The translations under genes were made by a program, and so were the position numbers. Of a stretch of DNA of 64,000 nt, positions 16,423 to 26,378 are shown in pieces (position 1 is the first letter of the stretch; the number at the start of each line of letters is the position of its first letter). Below the pieces are notes generated by a model. That model had not been told where the DNA came from. It worked only from the letters and a program-made list of their open reading frames with translations, and made no database searches. The stretch comes from Tenacibaculum sp. AHE14PA (GTDB taxonomy: Bacteria; Bacteroidota; Bacteroidia; Flavobacteriales; Flavobacteriaceae), in assembly GCF_019278465.1 (NCBI RefSeq), contig NZ_CP058983.1, forward strand, positions 248,001 through 312,000, given 5' to 3'.

Positions 16423-17991
16423 GTGAGTTTAGAGAAAGAATACGATTATATAATAATTGGTAGCGGTTTTGGTGGTTCTGTAAGTGCTTTACGATTATCA
16501 GAAAAAGGATACAAGGTTTTAGTTGTTGAGAAAGGAAAATGGTTTAAAGCTAAAGATTTCCCTAAAACAAACTGGAATTTTAAGAAATGGCTTTGGATGC
16601 CAAGGTTACGTTTCTTCGGTATCATGAAATTAACCATTTTTAAACACGTAGCAATATTATCGGGTTCTGGTGTTGGTGGTGGTTCTTTGGTCTATGCCAA
16701 TACACTACCTGTTCCTAAATCAACTTTTTTTAGAACCGGTAGTTGGAGTAACTTAAAAGATTGGGAAACCGAATTAGCACCTTATTATAAAGAAGCATTG
16801 CGAATGCTTGGAGCAAGTAAAAATCCGCAATTGTTTGATGGAGATATAGGTCTTAAAAAAGTAGCCGAAAAATTAGGGATGGAGAGTAAGTTTGACGCTC
16901 CGGATGTTGCTGTGTATTTTGGCGAAGAAAATGTAACTAAAGAAGATCCTTATTTTAATGGTAAAGGTCCAGAAAGAACAGGATGTAATTTCTGTGGTGC
17001 TTGTATGACAGGATGTAGGAATAATTCTAAAAATACTTTAGATAAAAACTACTTGTACCTATCTCAAAAATTGGGTACAGAAATCATAGCAGAAAACGAA
17101 GTTTATGATGTTATTCCTGCAACTTTAAGTGATGGAAATACAGGTTATGAAGTAGCTATAAAAACCAGCACAAAATTATTTACTAAAAAAAGAAAAATTA
17201 AAAGTAAAGGTGTAATTTTTTCAGGCGGAGTGATGGGGACAGTTAAACTTTTACTAAAATTAAAAATGAATTCATTACCTAATATTTCAGACAGGTTAGG
17301 TCAAGATATAAGAACAAATAACGAAACTTTGGTAAGTGTTTCTAGTCTCGAAAAAGACAAGAATTATTCAAAAGGAGTAGCAATCGGTAGTATTTTAGAT
17401 ACTGATGAGAATTCTCACCTAGAAATTGTTAGATATGCAGAAGGTTCTAATGCATGGAAGTTTTTGCATTTACCATATGTTACAAACACAAATGTTTTTG
17501 CTCGTATCGCTATGATATTTGTGTCTTTAGTAAAATCGCCTATTAAATATTTTAAAATTTATTTTGCTAATAGCTGGGCAAAGAAAACGGTGGTACTGCT
17601 TTTTATGCAAACTTTAGATAGTACGCTTCGATTTAAAAGAAATATTTTTGGATTGATGACTTCAACAGTAAGTACAGGTAAAAAACCAACTCCGTTTATT
17701 AAAGAGTCTCGCAAGTTGGTAGAAGAATATAGCAAGGCCGTAAATGGCGTAAGCACTTCGTTTGCCTTAGAAACCTTGGCAGGAATTCCGTCAACAGCAC
17801 ATGTTTTGGGTGGTGCGGTAATGAGCGAAAATTCGTCAGAAGGTGTTATCAATAAAAATAATCAAGTTTTTGGTTATAATGATCTTTATATTATTGATGG
17901 ATCTATGATTTCTGCAAATCCGGGGGTGAATCCATCATTGTCAATTACAGCAATCGCTGAGCATGCCATGGATCAAATTCCGAAAAAATAA
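16423..17991 (+). CDS. GMC-family FAD oxidoreductase (cholesterol-oxidase-like) with four-cysteine cluster
   Basis: 522 aa from a GTG start. The FAD Rossmann motif is IIIGSGFGGSVSALRLSEKG (residues 10-29), followed by GSGVGGGSLVYANT and the C-terminal GMC motif HVLGGAVMSEN...YIIDGSMISANPGVNPSLSITA. A C188-x2-C191-x2-C194-x3-C198 segment (GCNFCGACMTGCRNN) looks like a 4Fe-4S binding motif, known in some GMC members and absent from classical cholesterol oxidase. The substrate is probably a hydrophobic alcohol or sterol-like compound. An alpha/beta hydrolase follows 40 bp downstream. Confidence 0.88.
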   Translation: MSLEKEYDYIIIGSGFGGSVSALRLSEKGYKVLVVEKGKWFKAKDFPKTNWNFKKWLWMPRLRFFGIMKLTIFKHVAILSGSGVGGGSLVYANTLPVPKSTFFRTGSWSNLKDWETELAPYYKEALRMLGASKNPQLFDGDIGLKKVAEKLGMESKFDAPDVAVYFGEENVTKEDPYFNGKGPERTGCNFCGACMTGCRNNSKNTLDKNYLYLSQKLGTEIIAENEVYDVIPATLSDGNTGYEVAIKTSTKLFTKKRKIKSKGVIFSGGVMGTVKLLLKLKMNSLPNISDRLGQDIRTNNETLVSVSSLEKDKNYSKGVAIGSILDTDENSHLEIVRYAEGSNAWKFLHLPYVTNTNVFARIAMIFVSLVKSPIKYFKIYFANSWAKKTVVLLFMQTLDSTLRFKRNIFGLMTSTVSTGKKPTPFIKESRKLVEEYSKAVNGVSTSFALETLAGIPSTAHVLGGAVMSENSSEGVINKNNQVFGYNDLYIIDGSMISANPGVNPSLSITAIAEHAMDQIPKK

Positions 17992-18031
17992 ATTTTAATT
18001 AAAAAACCGGGCTAACATCCAAATTTACTTA

Positions 18032-18979
18032 ATGAAATACTTTATCAAAATTATTAAAATTGCTTTAACTTTTATTTTATTGATTGTTATAGGAATAATC
18101 TTTTTATATGGGCATAGAGATATACCTTTAAATGAATTGAAAGAAAAATATGTAAACGAAGCATCTTCGTTTATTTCTGTAAACGGAATGGATATCCATT
18201 ACCGTGATGAAGGAAATAAAAATGATTCAATTCCAATTTTACTTATTCACGGTACAGGATCAAGTTTACACACTTTTGATGCTTGGACGGATACTTTAAA
18301 GAAAACAAAAAGAGTTTTAAGAATGGATCTTCCTGCATACGGATTAACAGGGCCATTTCCTGATCGTAATTATTCGATGACCAATTACACCAATTTTGTA
18401 GCTAGGTTTTTAAAAAAGTTAGCTATCGAAAAATGTATCATAGCAGGTAATTCTTTAGGCGGACAAATAGCTTGGAATTTTGCGGTAAAAGAACCATCGA
18501 TGGTATCAAAGTTAATTTTAATTGATGCTGCTGGTTATCCTATGGAATCTAAAAGTGTTCCTCTTGCTTTTAAAATAGCTCAAACACCTGTTCTTAGCAA
18601 GCTACTTACGTATATAACGCCTCGTTTTGTAGTGAAATCGAGTGTAGAGAATGTGTATTATGATACATCTAAAGTAACCGATTCTTTAGTAGATCGCTAT
18701 TTTGACCTTACCTTAAGAGAAGGGAATCGTCAGGCTTTTGTAGATCGTTTTAATATGAAATCACCTGCAAGTTCGTATGCTAAAATTAAAACAATCAAGC
18801 AACCAACATTGATACTTTGGGGAGCAGAAGATTTTTTAATTCCTTTAAAAAATGCGTATCAATTTCAAAAAGACTTACCTAATAATAGTTTAATAATCTT
18901 AAAAGAAGTTGGGCATACTCCTATGGAAGAAAGTCCTACAGAAAGTTTAGCACCTGTATTTAATTTTATAAACGAGTAG
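18032..18979 (+). CDS. Membrane-anchored alpha/beta hydrolase
   Basis: 315 aa. One N-terminal membrane segment (residues ~8-27) precedes an alpha/beta-hydrolase domain with oxyanion motif IHGTGSS, nucleophile elbow GNSLGG (S141), acid in LWGAEDFLIPL and catalytic His in LKEVGHTPMEES. This is a full triad, so it should be an active esterase or lipase-like enzyme facing the periplasm. It follows the GMC oxidoreductase and may act on the same class of lipophilic substrate. Confidence 0.88.
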   Translation: MKYFIKIIKIALTFILLIVIGIIFLYGHRDIPLNELKEKYVNEASSFISVNGMDIHYRDEGNKNDSIPILLIHGTGSSLHTFDAWTDTLKKTKRVLRMDLPAYGLTGPFPDRNYSMTNYTNFVARFLKKLAIEKCIIAGNSLGGQIAWNFAVKEPSMVSKLILIDAAGYPMESKSVPLAFKIAQTPVLSKLLTYITPRFVVKSSVENVYYDTSKVTDSLVDRYFDLTLREGNRQAFVDRFNMKSPASSYAKIKTIKQPTLILWGAEDFLIPLKNAYQFQKDLPNNSLIILKEVGHTPMEESPTESLAPVFNFINE

Positions 18980-19041
18980 AAATATTTTTAGTCAACTTAC
19001 TTAAAACCAAAACCTTTATAGGTTATTTAAATAAAACTTCG

Positions 19042-19049
19042 TAAATTTG
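19042..19049 (+). promoter_or_regulatory. -7 promoter element of rpsA
   Basis: TAAATTTG matches TAnnTTTG and implies a leader of roughly 115 nt before the rpsA ATG at 19171. S1 leaders are often autoregulatory, but no specific structure was identified here. Confidence 0.6.
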
Positions 19050-19170
19050 CACTCCTTTTTACAATAACAGATTTATAAAAGGAACGAGAAAATAAAATTT
19101 ATATAAATTTCTCTTGGCGTTAGTGTTGTTAAGAATCTGGCTAACAAAAAGATACAAAGTATTATTCAGA

Positions 19171-20946
19171 ATGTCTGAAGAAACAAAAACAACTGCAGAA
19201 GCAGTTACAGTAAATCCAGCAGAATTTTTAGCAACATTTAACTGGCATAAATACGAAGAAGGTATTGATGAAGTTGATGAATCTAAATTACAAGAATTCG
19301 AAAAAGCCTTAGAAGGTACAGTAGGTTTTGTAAACGAACGTGATGTAATTGAAGGTAAAGTTACAAGAATTACTGATAGAGATGCAATTATCGATATTAA
19401 CTCTAAGTCAGAGGGAGTAATTTCTTTAAACGAATTCCGTTACAATCCAGGTTTAGCTGTTGGTGATTCTGTAGAGGTATTAGTTGACAAAAGAGAAGAT
19501 GCTTCTGGTCAATTAGTGTTATCTCACAAAAAAGCACGTGTAATTAAAGCATGGGAACGTGTTAATAATGCACATGAAACTGGTGAAATCGTTAACGGTT
19601 TTGTTAAGTGTAGAACTCGTGGAGGTATGATCGTTGATGTATTTGGTATTGAAGCATTCTTACCAGGTTCTCAAATTGACGTGAAGCCTATTAGAGATTA
19701 CGATCAGTATGTAGAGAAAACTATGGAATTCAAAGTTGTGAAAATCAACCACGAATTTAAGAACGTAGTAGTATCTCATAAAGCGTTAATCGAAGCAGAT
19801 TTAGAAGATCAGAAAAAAGAAATCATCGGTCAATTAGAAAAAGGACAAGTATTAGAAGGTGTTGTTAAAAACATTACTTCTTATGGTGTCTTTGTTGATT
19901 TAGGTGGTGTTGACGGATTAGTACATATTACTGATTTATCTTGGTCTCGTATCAACCACCCGAATGAGGTTGTTGAATTAGATCAGAAATTAAATGTTGT
20001 AATTTTAGACTTTGACGATAACAAATCTAGAATCCAATTAGGATTAAAACAATTATCTGCTCATCCTTGGGAAGCTTTAAATACTGAATTAGCAGTAGGT
20101 GATAAAGTAAAAGGTAAAGTTGTTGTTTTAGCTGATTACGGTGCATTCGTAGAGGTTGAAGAAGGTGTTGAAGGATTAATTCACGTTTCTGAAATGTCTT
20201 GGTCTACACACTTACGTTCTGCGCAAGATTTCGTAAAAGTTGGTGATGAAGTAGAAGCTCAAATCTTAACATTAGATCGTGAAGATCGTAAGATGTCTTT
20301 AGGTATGAAGCAATTACACCCAGATCCATGGACAGATATTACAACTAAATATCCTGTAAACTCAACTCATACTGGTACTGTGCGTAACTACACTAACTTT
20401 GGTGTATTCGTTGAATTAGAAGAGGGAATTGACGGATTAGTGTATATCTCTGATTTATCTTGGACTAAGAAAATTAAGCACCCATCAGATTTTGTAACTG
20501 TTGGTGATAAATTAGAAGTTCAAGTATTAGAATTAGATGTAGAAAACCGTAAGTTAAACTTAGGTCACAAGCAAACTCAAGATAATCCTTGGGATGCTCA
20601 TGAAGCTACGTATACAATCGGATCTACTCACGAAGGTTCTATTAAAGAGAAGAATGATAAAGGTGCAACTGTAGTATTTGCAGATGGTATCGAAGCATTC
20701 GCTCCAACTCGTTTCTTAGAAAAAGAAGACGGTTCTAAATTAGAAAAAGGTGATGCTGTAAAGTTCATCGTTACTGAATTTAGTAAAGAATACCGTAGAA
20801 TTGTTGTTTCTCATACTTCTCTTTTCAAAGAAGAAGAAAAGAAAAACATCAAGGCTGCTGCTAAAAAAGCTGCTGACGTAGAAAAAACTACTTTAGGAGA
20901 TATTGGTGGATTAGCTGAATTAAAAAGAAAAATGGAAGGAAAATAA
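19171..20946 (+). CDS. rpsA: 30S ribosomal protein S1
   Basis: The start ATG at 19171 (MSEETKTTAEAV, 591 aa) fits Bacteroidota S1; the upstream in-frame extension from 19114 is not S1-like. Six S1 RNA-binding repeats are visible, for example EGKVTRITDRDAIIDINSKS, EGVVKNITSYGVFVDLGGVD, KGKVVVLADYGAFVEVEEGV and TGTVRNYTNFGVFVELEEGI. S1 recruits mRNA to the small subunit. The gene is monocistronic and ends in a strong terminator. Confidence 0.97.
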   Translation: MSEETKTTAEAVTVNPAEFLATFNWHKYEEGIDEVDESKLQEFEKALEGTVGFVNERDVIEGKVTRITDRDAIIDINSKSEGVISLNEFRYNPGLAVGDSVEVLVDKREDASGQLVLSHKKARVIKAWERVNNAHETGEIVNGFVKCRTRGGMIVDVFGIEAFLPGSQIDVKPIRDYDQYVEKTMEFKVVKINHEFKNVVVSHKALIEADLEDQKKEIIGQLEKGQVLEGVVKNITSYGVFVDLGGVDGLVHITDLSWSRINHPNEVVELDQKLNVVILDFDDNKSRIQLGLKQLSAHPWEALNTELAVGDKVKGKVVVLADYGAFVEVEEGVEGLIHVSEMSWSTHLRSAQDFVKVGDEVEAQILTLDREDRKMSLGMKQLHPDPWTDITTKYPVNSTHTGTVRNYTNFGVFVELEEGIDGLVYISDLSWTKKIKHPSDFVTVGDKLEVQVLELDVENRKLNLGHKQTQDNPWDAHEATYTIGSTHEGSIKEKNDKGATVVFADGIEAFAPTRFLEKEDGSKLEKGDAVKFIVTEFSKEYRRIVVSHTSLFKEEEKKNIKAAAKKAADVEKTTLGDIGGLAELKRKMEGK

Positions 20947-20966
20947 TCTCCTGAAATCATAAATTT

Positions 20967-20998
20967 TAAAACCGCTACGCAAGTAGTGGTTTTTTTTT
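20967..20998 (+). terminator. Terminator after rpsA
   Basis: The stem ACCGCTAC / GTAGTGGT has one G-T pair and loop GCAA, and is followed by nine T. Confidence 0.9.
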
Positions 20999-21079
20999 AT
21001 TTCCAACTTTACAGATAATAATAATAATAGGTAAATTACTTTATGCCTATATTGCTTAAAATAAAACATTAAGAATATT

Positions 21080-21436
21080 ATGAAATTATTAAAAAAAGTT
21101 ACAAGTGCTTTATTAGTATTTATTTTTGCTATAACTTTAAATAGTTGTTCTGGTTGTGATAATCAAAACCCTTCAGCAAGAGTTATAAATAATGGAATAG
21201 ATGATGTGAGCGTACAAATTAAAACTTCAGGAGGAAATACTGAAAATATTAATAATATAGAACCAGGTATGTCATCTAACTCTGTAAGCTATGCAGCAGG
21301 TGTAATTGAGTATACAATTGTTCTAAAAGATAAAACAGAAGTAGTAGAAACAGTTACCATGGCATTTTGTAGAACATATAAAATTTCTATAGATGAAAAT
21401 AACACTATTACTACAACATCTAGTGTGGTAGATTAA
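21080..21436 (+). CDS. Small hypothetical lipoprotein
   Basis: 118 aa with a lipoprotein signal (LVFIFAITLNSCSGC, lipobox Cys at about residue 23). The mature part is short and rich in beta strands (SARVINNGIDDVSVQIKTSG, VIEYTIVLKDKTEVVETV). No family was recognised. It stands alone between rpsA and glmM with its own terminator at 21460-21493, and is probably an envelope protein. Confidence 0.65.
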   Translation: MKLLKKVTSALLVFIFAITLNSCSGCDNQNPSARVINNGIDDVSVQIKTSGGNTENINNIEPGMSSNSVSYAAGVIEYTIVLKDKTEVVETVTMAFCRTYKISIDENNTITTTSSVVD

Positions 21437-21459
21437 TAAAATTCTCATCATATTTAAAA

Positions 21460-21493
21460 TAAAAACTTCTTAAATTTAGTTTAAGGAGTTTTT
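21460..21493 (+). terminator. Terminator after the small lipoprotein gene
   Basis: AAAAACTTCTTAAA pairs with TTTAAGGAGTTTTT (one wobble), followed by a T-rich end. Confidence 0.75.
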
Positions 21494-21606
21494 ATTTGTT
21501 TTATATACTATTTCACAAATTTAATATTAAAACATAATTAGTACTATGTGTAACTTATGTTACAGTTAAACCTCTTTTGAAGTGTTAGTATTTTCTTAAA
21601 TACTAG

Positions 21607-21614
21607 TATATTTG
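21607..21614 (+). promoter_or_regulatory. -7 promoter element of glmM
   Basis: TATATTTG matches TAnnTTTG, 20 nt before the glmM start codon. Confidence 0.6.
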
Positions 21615-21634
21615 TGATTAAAATAAAAAGAAAG

Positions 21635-23026
21635 ATGACACTTATAAAATCTATATCAGGAATTAGAGGAACAATAGGAGGAAACACTGGTGAAAACCTT
21701 ACTCCGGTTGATGCTGTAAAATTTGCTGCTGCATACGGAGCATTTATTCAAAAAAGAAATCCGAGTGCAAAGGAGATTAAAGTTGTTATAGGAAGAGATG
21801 CTCGTATTTCTGGTAAAATGATTAGTAATTTAGTAGCAAATACTTTAGTAGGTTTAGGTATTAATGTAATTGATTTAGGATTATCTACAACACCAACCGT
21901 TGAAGTTGCTGTTCCGTTAGAAAAAGCAGAAGGAGGAATTATTTTAACCGCTTCTCATAATCCGAAGCAATGGAATGCTTTAAAGTTATTAAATGAGAAA
22001 GGAGAGTTTTTAAATGGTGCTGATGGAGAAGAAATCTTGCGATTAGCAGATAGTGAAGATTTTACTTTTGCTGAAGTTGATGATTTAGGTACCTACAAGA
22101 AAAATAAAAAATACTTAAAAAAACATATCAAAGAAGTTTTAAAGTTAGATTTAGTTGATGTAAAAGCTATTAAAAAAGCTAAGTTTAAAGTTGTTGTTGA
22201 CGGAGTTAATTCTACCGGAGGAATTTTTATTCCCGCTTTGTTAAAAGAGTTAGGCGTTAAGTGTATAGAGTTATACTGTGAGCCAAACGGACAGTTTCCT
22301 CATAACCCTGAACCTTTAAAAGAGAACTTAACTGATATTTCTAAATTAGTAGTTAAGAAAAAAGCTGACTTAGGTATTGTTGTTGATCCTGATGTTGATC
22401 GTTTAGCATTAATATCTGAAGACGGTTCTATGTTTGGTGAAGAATATACTTTAGTAGCTTGTGCAGATTATGTATTAGGAAGATTAGGAGGCGGAAATAC
22501 GGTTTCTAACTTATCATCATCAAGAGCATTGCGTGATGTTACCGAAAAACATGGCGGCACGTACACTGCTTCTGCAGTAGGAGAAGTAAATGTAGTACAA
22601 ATGATGAAGGATACCGATACTGTTATTGGTGGCGAGGGAAATGGAGGTATCATTTACCCAGCTTCTCATTATGGTCGTGATTCATTAGTTGGTGTTGCGT
22701 TATTTTTATCGCACTTAGCACATAAAAAAATGTCTTGTAAAGAATTAAGAGATTCTTATCCTGGTTACTTTATGAGTAAAAATAAAATACAATTAACACC
22801 TCAAATCGATGTTGATAAAATTTTAGAAACAATGGCTTCTAAATATAAAGACGAAGATGTGAATACAATTGATGGAGTGAAAATTGATTTTGATACAGAA
22901 TGGGTGCACTTACGTAAATCGAATACCGAACCTATTGTTAGAATTTATACAGAAAGTACAAGTCAAGAAAATGCAGACACACTTGCAGAGCGATTTATAA
23001 CAGAAATAGAACAAATAATAAAATAA
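21635..23026 (+). CDS. glmM: Phosphoglucosamine mutase
   Basis: 463 aa from ATG 21635, chosen because MTLIKSISGIRGTIG is the usual Bacteroidota start and the promoter element lies at 21607. The enzyme converts glucosamine-6-P to glucosamine-1-P for peptidoglycan and LPS precursors. Seen: the phosphoserine loop TASHNPKQWNALK (S107), the metal-binding loop DPDVDRLALI, the sugar-binding GEGNGGI and the phosphate-binding RKSNTEPIVRIYTES. A phosphomannomutase activity is possible because the families are close. Confidence 0.88.
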   Translation: MTLIKSISGIRGTIGGNTGENLTPVDAVKFAAAYGAFIQKRNPSAKEIKVVIGRDARISGKMISNLVANTLVGLGINVIDLGLSTTPTVEVAVPLEKAEGGIILTASHNPKQWNALKLLNEKGEFLNGADGEEILRLADSEDFTFAEVDDLGTYKKNKKYLKKHIKEVLKLDLVDVKAIKKAKFKVVVDGVNSTGGIFIPALLKELGVKCIELYCEPNGQFPHNPEPLKENLTDISKLVVKKKADLGIVVDPDVDRLALISEDGSMFGEEYTLVACADYVLGRLGGGNTVSNLSSSRALRDVTEKHGGTYTASAVGEVNVVQMMKDTDTVIGGEGNGGIIYPASHYGRDSLVGVALFLSHLAHKKMSCKELRDSYPGYFMSKNKIQLTPQIDVDKILETMASKYKDEDVNTIDGVKIDFDTEWVHLRKSNTEPIVRIYTESTSQENADTLAERFITEIEQIIK

Positions 23027-23214
23027 AAATCACCTATATAGTGTGGTTTTAAAATATAATATTAAAGTTTTTATTTCTTTGAAAACACTATTTTAATAGG
23101 AGGTAAGTTTAGACTTTAAATAAACAAAAGTTACAAATTAGTTAATATTATAAACCGTTTAGGCTAACTCTTAGTAGAAATCTAATTTTAGACCATAAAA
23201 ACAATATTAAGATT

Positions 23215-24681
23215 ATGAATTTAGAACAATATTTTGCTAAGTTTAAAAAAAACATTGTTGGCATCAATCAAACATATACATCTCCTTATGGAGAACAAAA
23301 AATGTTATATACTGATTGGACTGCTAGTGGTAGATTATATAGACCTATAGAAGAAAAGTTATTAAATGAATTTGGCCCATTTGTAGCAAATACACATACA
23401 GAAACATCTACTTCAGGAGCCTCTATGACATTAGCGTATCATGAAGCTAGAAATATAATTAAGCGTCATGTAAATGCTTCAAAAGATGATGTATTAATTA
23501 CTGAAGGATCAGGAATGACGGGTGTTGTAAATAAATTTCAACGTATTTTAGGTTTAAAGGTTTCTGAAAACTTAAAAGAGCATACAGAAATACCTGAAGA
23601 AAAACGTCCGATTGTTTTTGTAAGTCATATGGAGCACCACTCTAACCAAACATCATGGATAGAAACAATAGCTGATGTAGCTGTTGTACCTTGTAACAAA
23701 GAAGGCCTTATATGCTTAGAAATGTTTGAGGAAATCATAAAAGAGTATATAGATAGGCCTATAAAAATTGCATCGATTATTGCAGGTTCTAATGTAACAG
23801 GTATTAAAACAGATTATCATAAAGTAGCTTCATTAATTCATAAATATGGAGGTTTATGTTTTGTTGATTTTGCTTGTTCGGCGCCTTATGTTGATATAAA
23901 TATGCATCCAGAAAATGAAGATGAGTATTTAGATGCTGTTTTCTTTTCTCCTCATAAATTTTTAGGAGGACCAGGAAGTTCTGGAGTATTGATTTTTAAT
24001 AAAAAATTATATAAAAACATGATTCCTGATAATCCAGGTGGTGGAACTGTTAGCTACACCAATCCTTGGGGAGGACATGATTATTTTGATGATGTTGAAA
24101 CACGAGAAGATGGTGGAACTCCAGCTTTTTTACAAACGATTAAAATAGCATTGTCTATTCAGTTAAAAAATCAGATGGGAACTGATAAGATGAAACAACG
24201 TGAAGATGAAATAAACCCTATTATTTTTAATTGTTTAGAAAACTTAGAGGGTGTAAAAATTTTAGCGCCTAATACTAAAGATCGATTGAGTATTTTTTCT
24301 TTTTACTATGAAAAATACCATTTCAATTTAGTAGTTAAATTATTAAACGATCGTTTCGGAATTCAAACAAGAGGAGGTTGTTCTTGTGCCGGTACTTATG
24401 GTCACTTTTTATTAAATGTAGATTTAGATAAATCAAACAAAATAAAAGATCAAATATTAGAAGGTTGTAATACTGATAAACCAGGTTGGGTACGTTTGTC
24501 TGTACACCCTACAATTACAGATACCGAAATACAATTTATTTGTAATTCATTAAAAACCTTAACTGAAAATATAGAAGAATGGTCTAAAGATTATATGTAT
24601 GATATGGTTAAAAATGATTATATCCATGCTACAACCGAGCCTATAGAAAAAGAATTAATTGCAGATTGGTTTACTTTATAA
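23215..24681 (+). CDS. Class V aminotransferase (cysteine-desulfurase-like PLP enzyme)
   Basis: 488 aa. PLP-binding residues are clear: VDFACSAPYVDI (D218) and the Schiff-base lysine K248 in FFSPHKFLGGPGSSGVL. A cysteine-containing loop TRGGCSCAGTYGHFLL is where cysteine desulfurases carry their active Cys. It lacks neighbours of the isc/suf type, so housekeeping Fe-S assembly is unlikely. An M14 peptidase starts 1 nt after its stop and an Lrp-type regulator follows, which suggests an amino-acid or peptide catabolic unit. Confidence 0.85.
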   Translation: MNLEQYFAKFKKNIVGINQTYTSPYGEQKMLYTDWTASGRLYRPIEEKLLNEFGPFVANTHTETSTSGASMTLAYHEARNIIKRHVNASKDDVLITEGSGMTGVVNKFQRILGLKVSENLKEHTEIPEEKRPIVFVSHMEHHSNQTSWIETIADVAVVPCNKEGLICLEMFEEIIKEYIDRPIKIASIIAGSNVTGIKTDYHKVASLIHKYGGLCFVDFACSAPYVDINMHPENEDEYLDAVFFSPHKFLGGPGSSGVLIFNKKLYKNMIPDNPGGGTVSYTNPWGGHDYFDDVETREDGGTPAFLQTIKIALSIQLKNQMGTDKMKQREDEINPIIFNCLENLEGVKILAPNTKDRLSIFSFYYEKYHFNLVVKLLNDRFGIQTRGGCSCAGTYGHFLLNVDLDKSNKIKDQILEGCNTDKPGWVRLSVHPTITDTEIQFICNSLKTLTENIEEWSKDYMYDMVKNDYIHATTEPIEKELIADWFTL

Positions 24682-24682
24682 T

Positions 24683-25756
24683 ATGAATCTTTTAGACGCT
24701 ACATTTTTAGAAGAACATTATTCTGAAATTAAAGAAGAAAGAATATCAGGAAGACATATAACACTTAATGATATTAAGCCTCTTTTTGATGGCTTAGATA
24801 AAAATATCGAACATAAAATTATAGGTAAATCTGAAGTAGGTAAGGATATTTATCAATTAAAATTAGGATCCGGTAAAAGAAAAATACTTGTATGGAGCCA
24901 AATGCATGGTAATGAAAGTACAGGTACTAAAGCAGTGTTCGATTTTTTAAATTTCATAAAACTACACTCAAAAAATAAAATAGTCACAGCAGTTTTAGAG
25001 AACTGTACTATAAAAATTATACCGATGTTAAATCCTGATGGAGCAGAGGTATATACGCGTGTTAATGCGAATGGAATCGATTTAAACAGAGATGCTGTTG
25101 CTTTGCAAGCTAAAGAAAGTAAGTTATTACGTAGCATATTAGATAGGTTTAAACCAGATTTTTGTTTTAACCTTCATGATCAGAGAACTATTTTTGGGGT
25201 AGAGAGAACCAAAAACCCGGCTACTATTTCATTTTTAGCTCCTTCAGAAGAAGAAAGTCGCAAAATTACAAAAGGTCGTAAAGAAACTATGAATGTTATA
25301 GTCTCTATGAATGGCTTACTTCAAAAAATAATTCCAAATTATATAGGTCGTTATACTGATGAGTTTTATCCGACGGCAACTGGAGATAATTTTCAGAAAT
25401 TAGGACATAACACTATTTTGATAGAAGGAGGTCATTATCCGAATGATTACGAACGAGAAATCGTAAGAAAATATAATTTCTTTGCTATTTTACAAGGAAT
25501 ATATCATATTTCAGTTGCTAAAAACTTCGAAAATCACGTAGATTATTTATCTATTCCAAACAATATCAAGAACTTCTATGATGTTATTTATAGGTCAAAA
25601 AATAATCAAAAAGATGTAGCATATCAGTATGTAGAGAAATTAGAAAATAGTAAATTTGCACTGGATTTAATTAAAGAAAAAGAAGGCGATTTATCTTCAT
25701 ATTTGGGGCATAAAGAATTCAAAGAAAAAGATATAAATCTAAATATTTCTCAGTAA
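24683..25756 (+). CDS. M14-family zinc carboxypeptidase
   Basis: I chose ATG 24683, one base after the upstream stop, giving 357 aa. Zinc ligands are visible in SQMHGNESTGT (HxxE) and NLHDQ, the substrate-binding motif in NPDGAEVYTRVNANGIDLNRD, and the catalytic glutamate probably in ILIEGGHYPND. No signal peptide is seen, so it acts in the cytoplasm, unlike secreted carboxypeptidases. Succinylglutamate-desuccinylase-like deacylation is an alternative activity for this fold. Confidence 0.87.
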   Translation: MNLLDATFLEEHYSEIKEERISGRHITLNDIKPLFDGLDKNIEHKIIGKSEVGKDIYQLKLGSGKRKILVWSQMHGNESTGTKAVFDFLNFIKLHSKNKIVTAVLENCTIKIIPMLNPDGAEVYTRVNANGIDLNRDAVALQAKESKLLRSILDRFKPDFCFNLHDQRTIFGVERTKNPATISFLAPSEEESRKITKGRKETMNVIVSMNGLLQKIIPNYIGRYTDEFYPTATGDNFQKLGHNTILIEGGHYPNDYEREIVRKYNFFAILQGIYHISVAKNFENHVDYLSIPNNIKNFYDVIYRSKNNQKDVAYQYVEKLENSKFALDLIKEKEGDLSSYLGHKEFKEKDINLNISQ

Positions 25757-25817
25757 AAGTCTTTTTTAAATAGAAAAAAATCATATTTTAGCAATATTAC
25801 TTGAATAAAACAGAAAA

Positions 25818-26297
25818 ATGAAAAAGTTTGTATTAGATGAGATTGATCATCAAATTTTAGATATTTTAATTGAAAATGCGCGTACTCCTTTTACCGACAT
25901 TGCAAAAAAGTTATTAGTATCAGCTGGTACTATTCACGTGCGTGTTAAAAAGATGGAAGATGAAGGTATTATTCAAGGTTCAACACTAACTTTGAACTAC
26001 GATAAAATGGGATATACTTTTATAGCTCATGTAGGTGTATATTTAGAAAAAACATCTATGACTCAGCATGTTTTAGATAGTTTGCGTTTAATACCAAACG
26101 TAACTGTTGCTTATGTTACTGCTGGTAAATACAATATTTTTTGTAAAGTAAGAGCTAAAAGCACTAATGATGCAAAAGACATTATTTATAAAATAGATGA
26201 TATTAGTGGAGTAAACCGAACAGAAACTATGATTTCTTTAGAAGAAAGCATTAATGACAAAAAACGTTTAATGCACGCTATTTTTCAGGAAATTTAA
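25818..26297 (+). CDS. Lrp/AsnC-family transcriptional regulator
   Basis: 159 aa. An N-terminal helix-turn-helix (DEIDHQILDILIENARTPFTDIAKKL, VSAGTIHVRVKKMEDEGII) is joined to a C-terminal RAM ligand-binding domain (IAHVGVYLEKTS, VAYVTAGKYNIFCKVRAK). This is the full-length Lrp architecture. It lies 61 bp downstream of the M14 peptidase on the same strand and may regulate the aminotransferase-peptidase pair, though Lrp proteins also act globally. Confidence 0.93.
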   Translation: MKKFVLDEIDHQILDILIENARTPFTDIAKKLLVSAGTIHVRVKKMEDEGIIQGSTLTLNYDKMGYTFIAHVGVYLEKTSMTQHVLDSLRLIPNVTVAYVTAGKYNIFCKVRAKSTNDAKDIIYKIDDISGVNRTETMISLEESINDKKRLMHAIFQEI

Positions 26298-26315
26298 AAA
26301 ATTACATATTAAATT

Positions 26316-26347
26316 AAAAAGGTTGACATAATTGTCAACCTTTTTTT
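26316..26347 (+). terminator. Terminator after the Lrp gene
   Basis: Stem GGTTGACA / TGTCAACC with loop TAAT is flanked by A and T tracts. Confidence 0.9.
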
Positions 26348-26378
26348 GTTTATAAATATTATTTAAAGTTAATTCTGA

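Noticed and set aside
19114..19170. Upstream extension of rpsA
   Set aside because: The extra residues are not S1-like and the standard start at 19171 is well placed after the promoter element.
19050..19170. Riboswitch or S1 autoregulatory structure in the rpsA leader
   Set aside because: The leader is long enough, but I could not identify a conserved fold by eye.
24659..24682. Earlier start for the M14 peptidase inside the aminotransferase gene
   Set aside because: ATG 24683 directly follows the upstream stop and gives the expected N-terminus.
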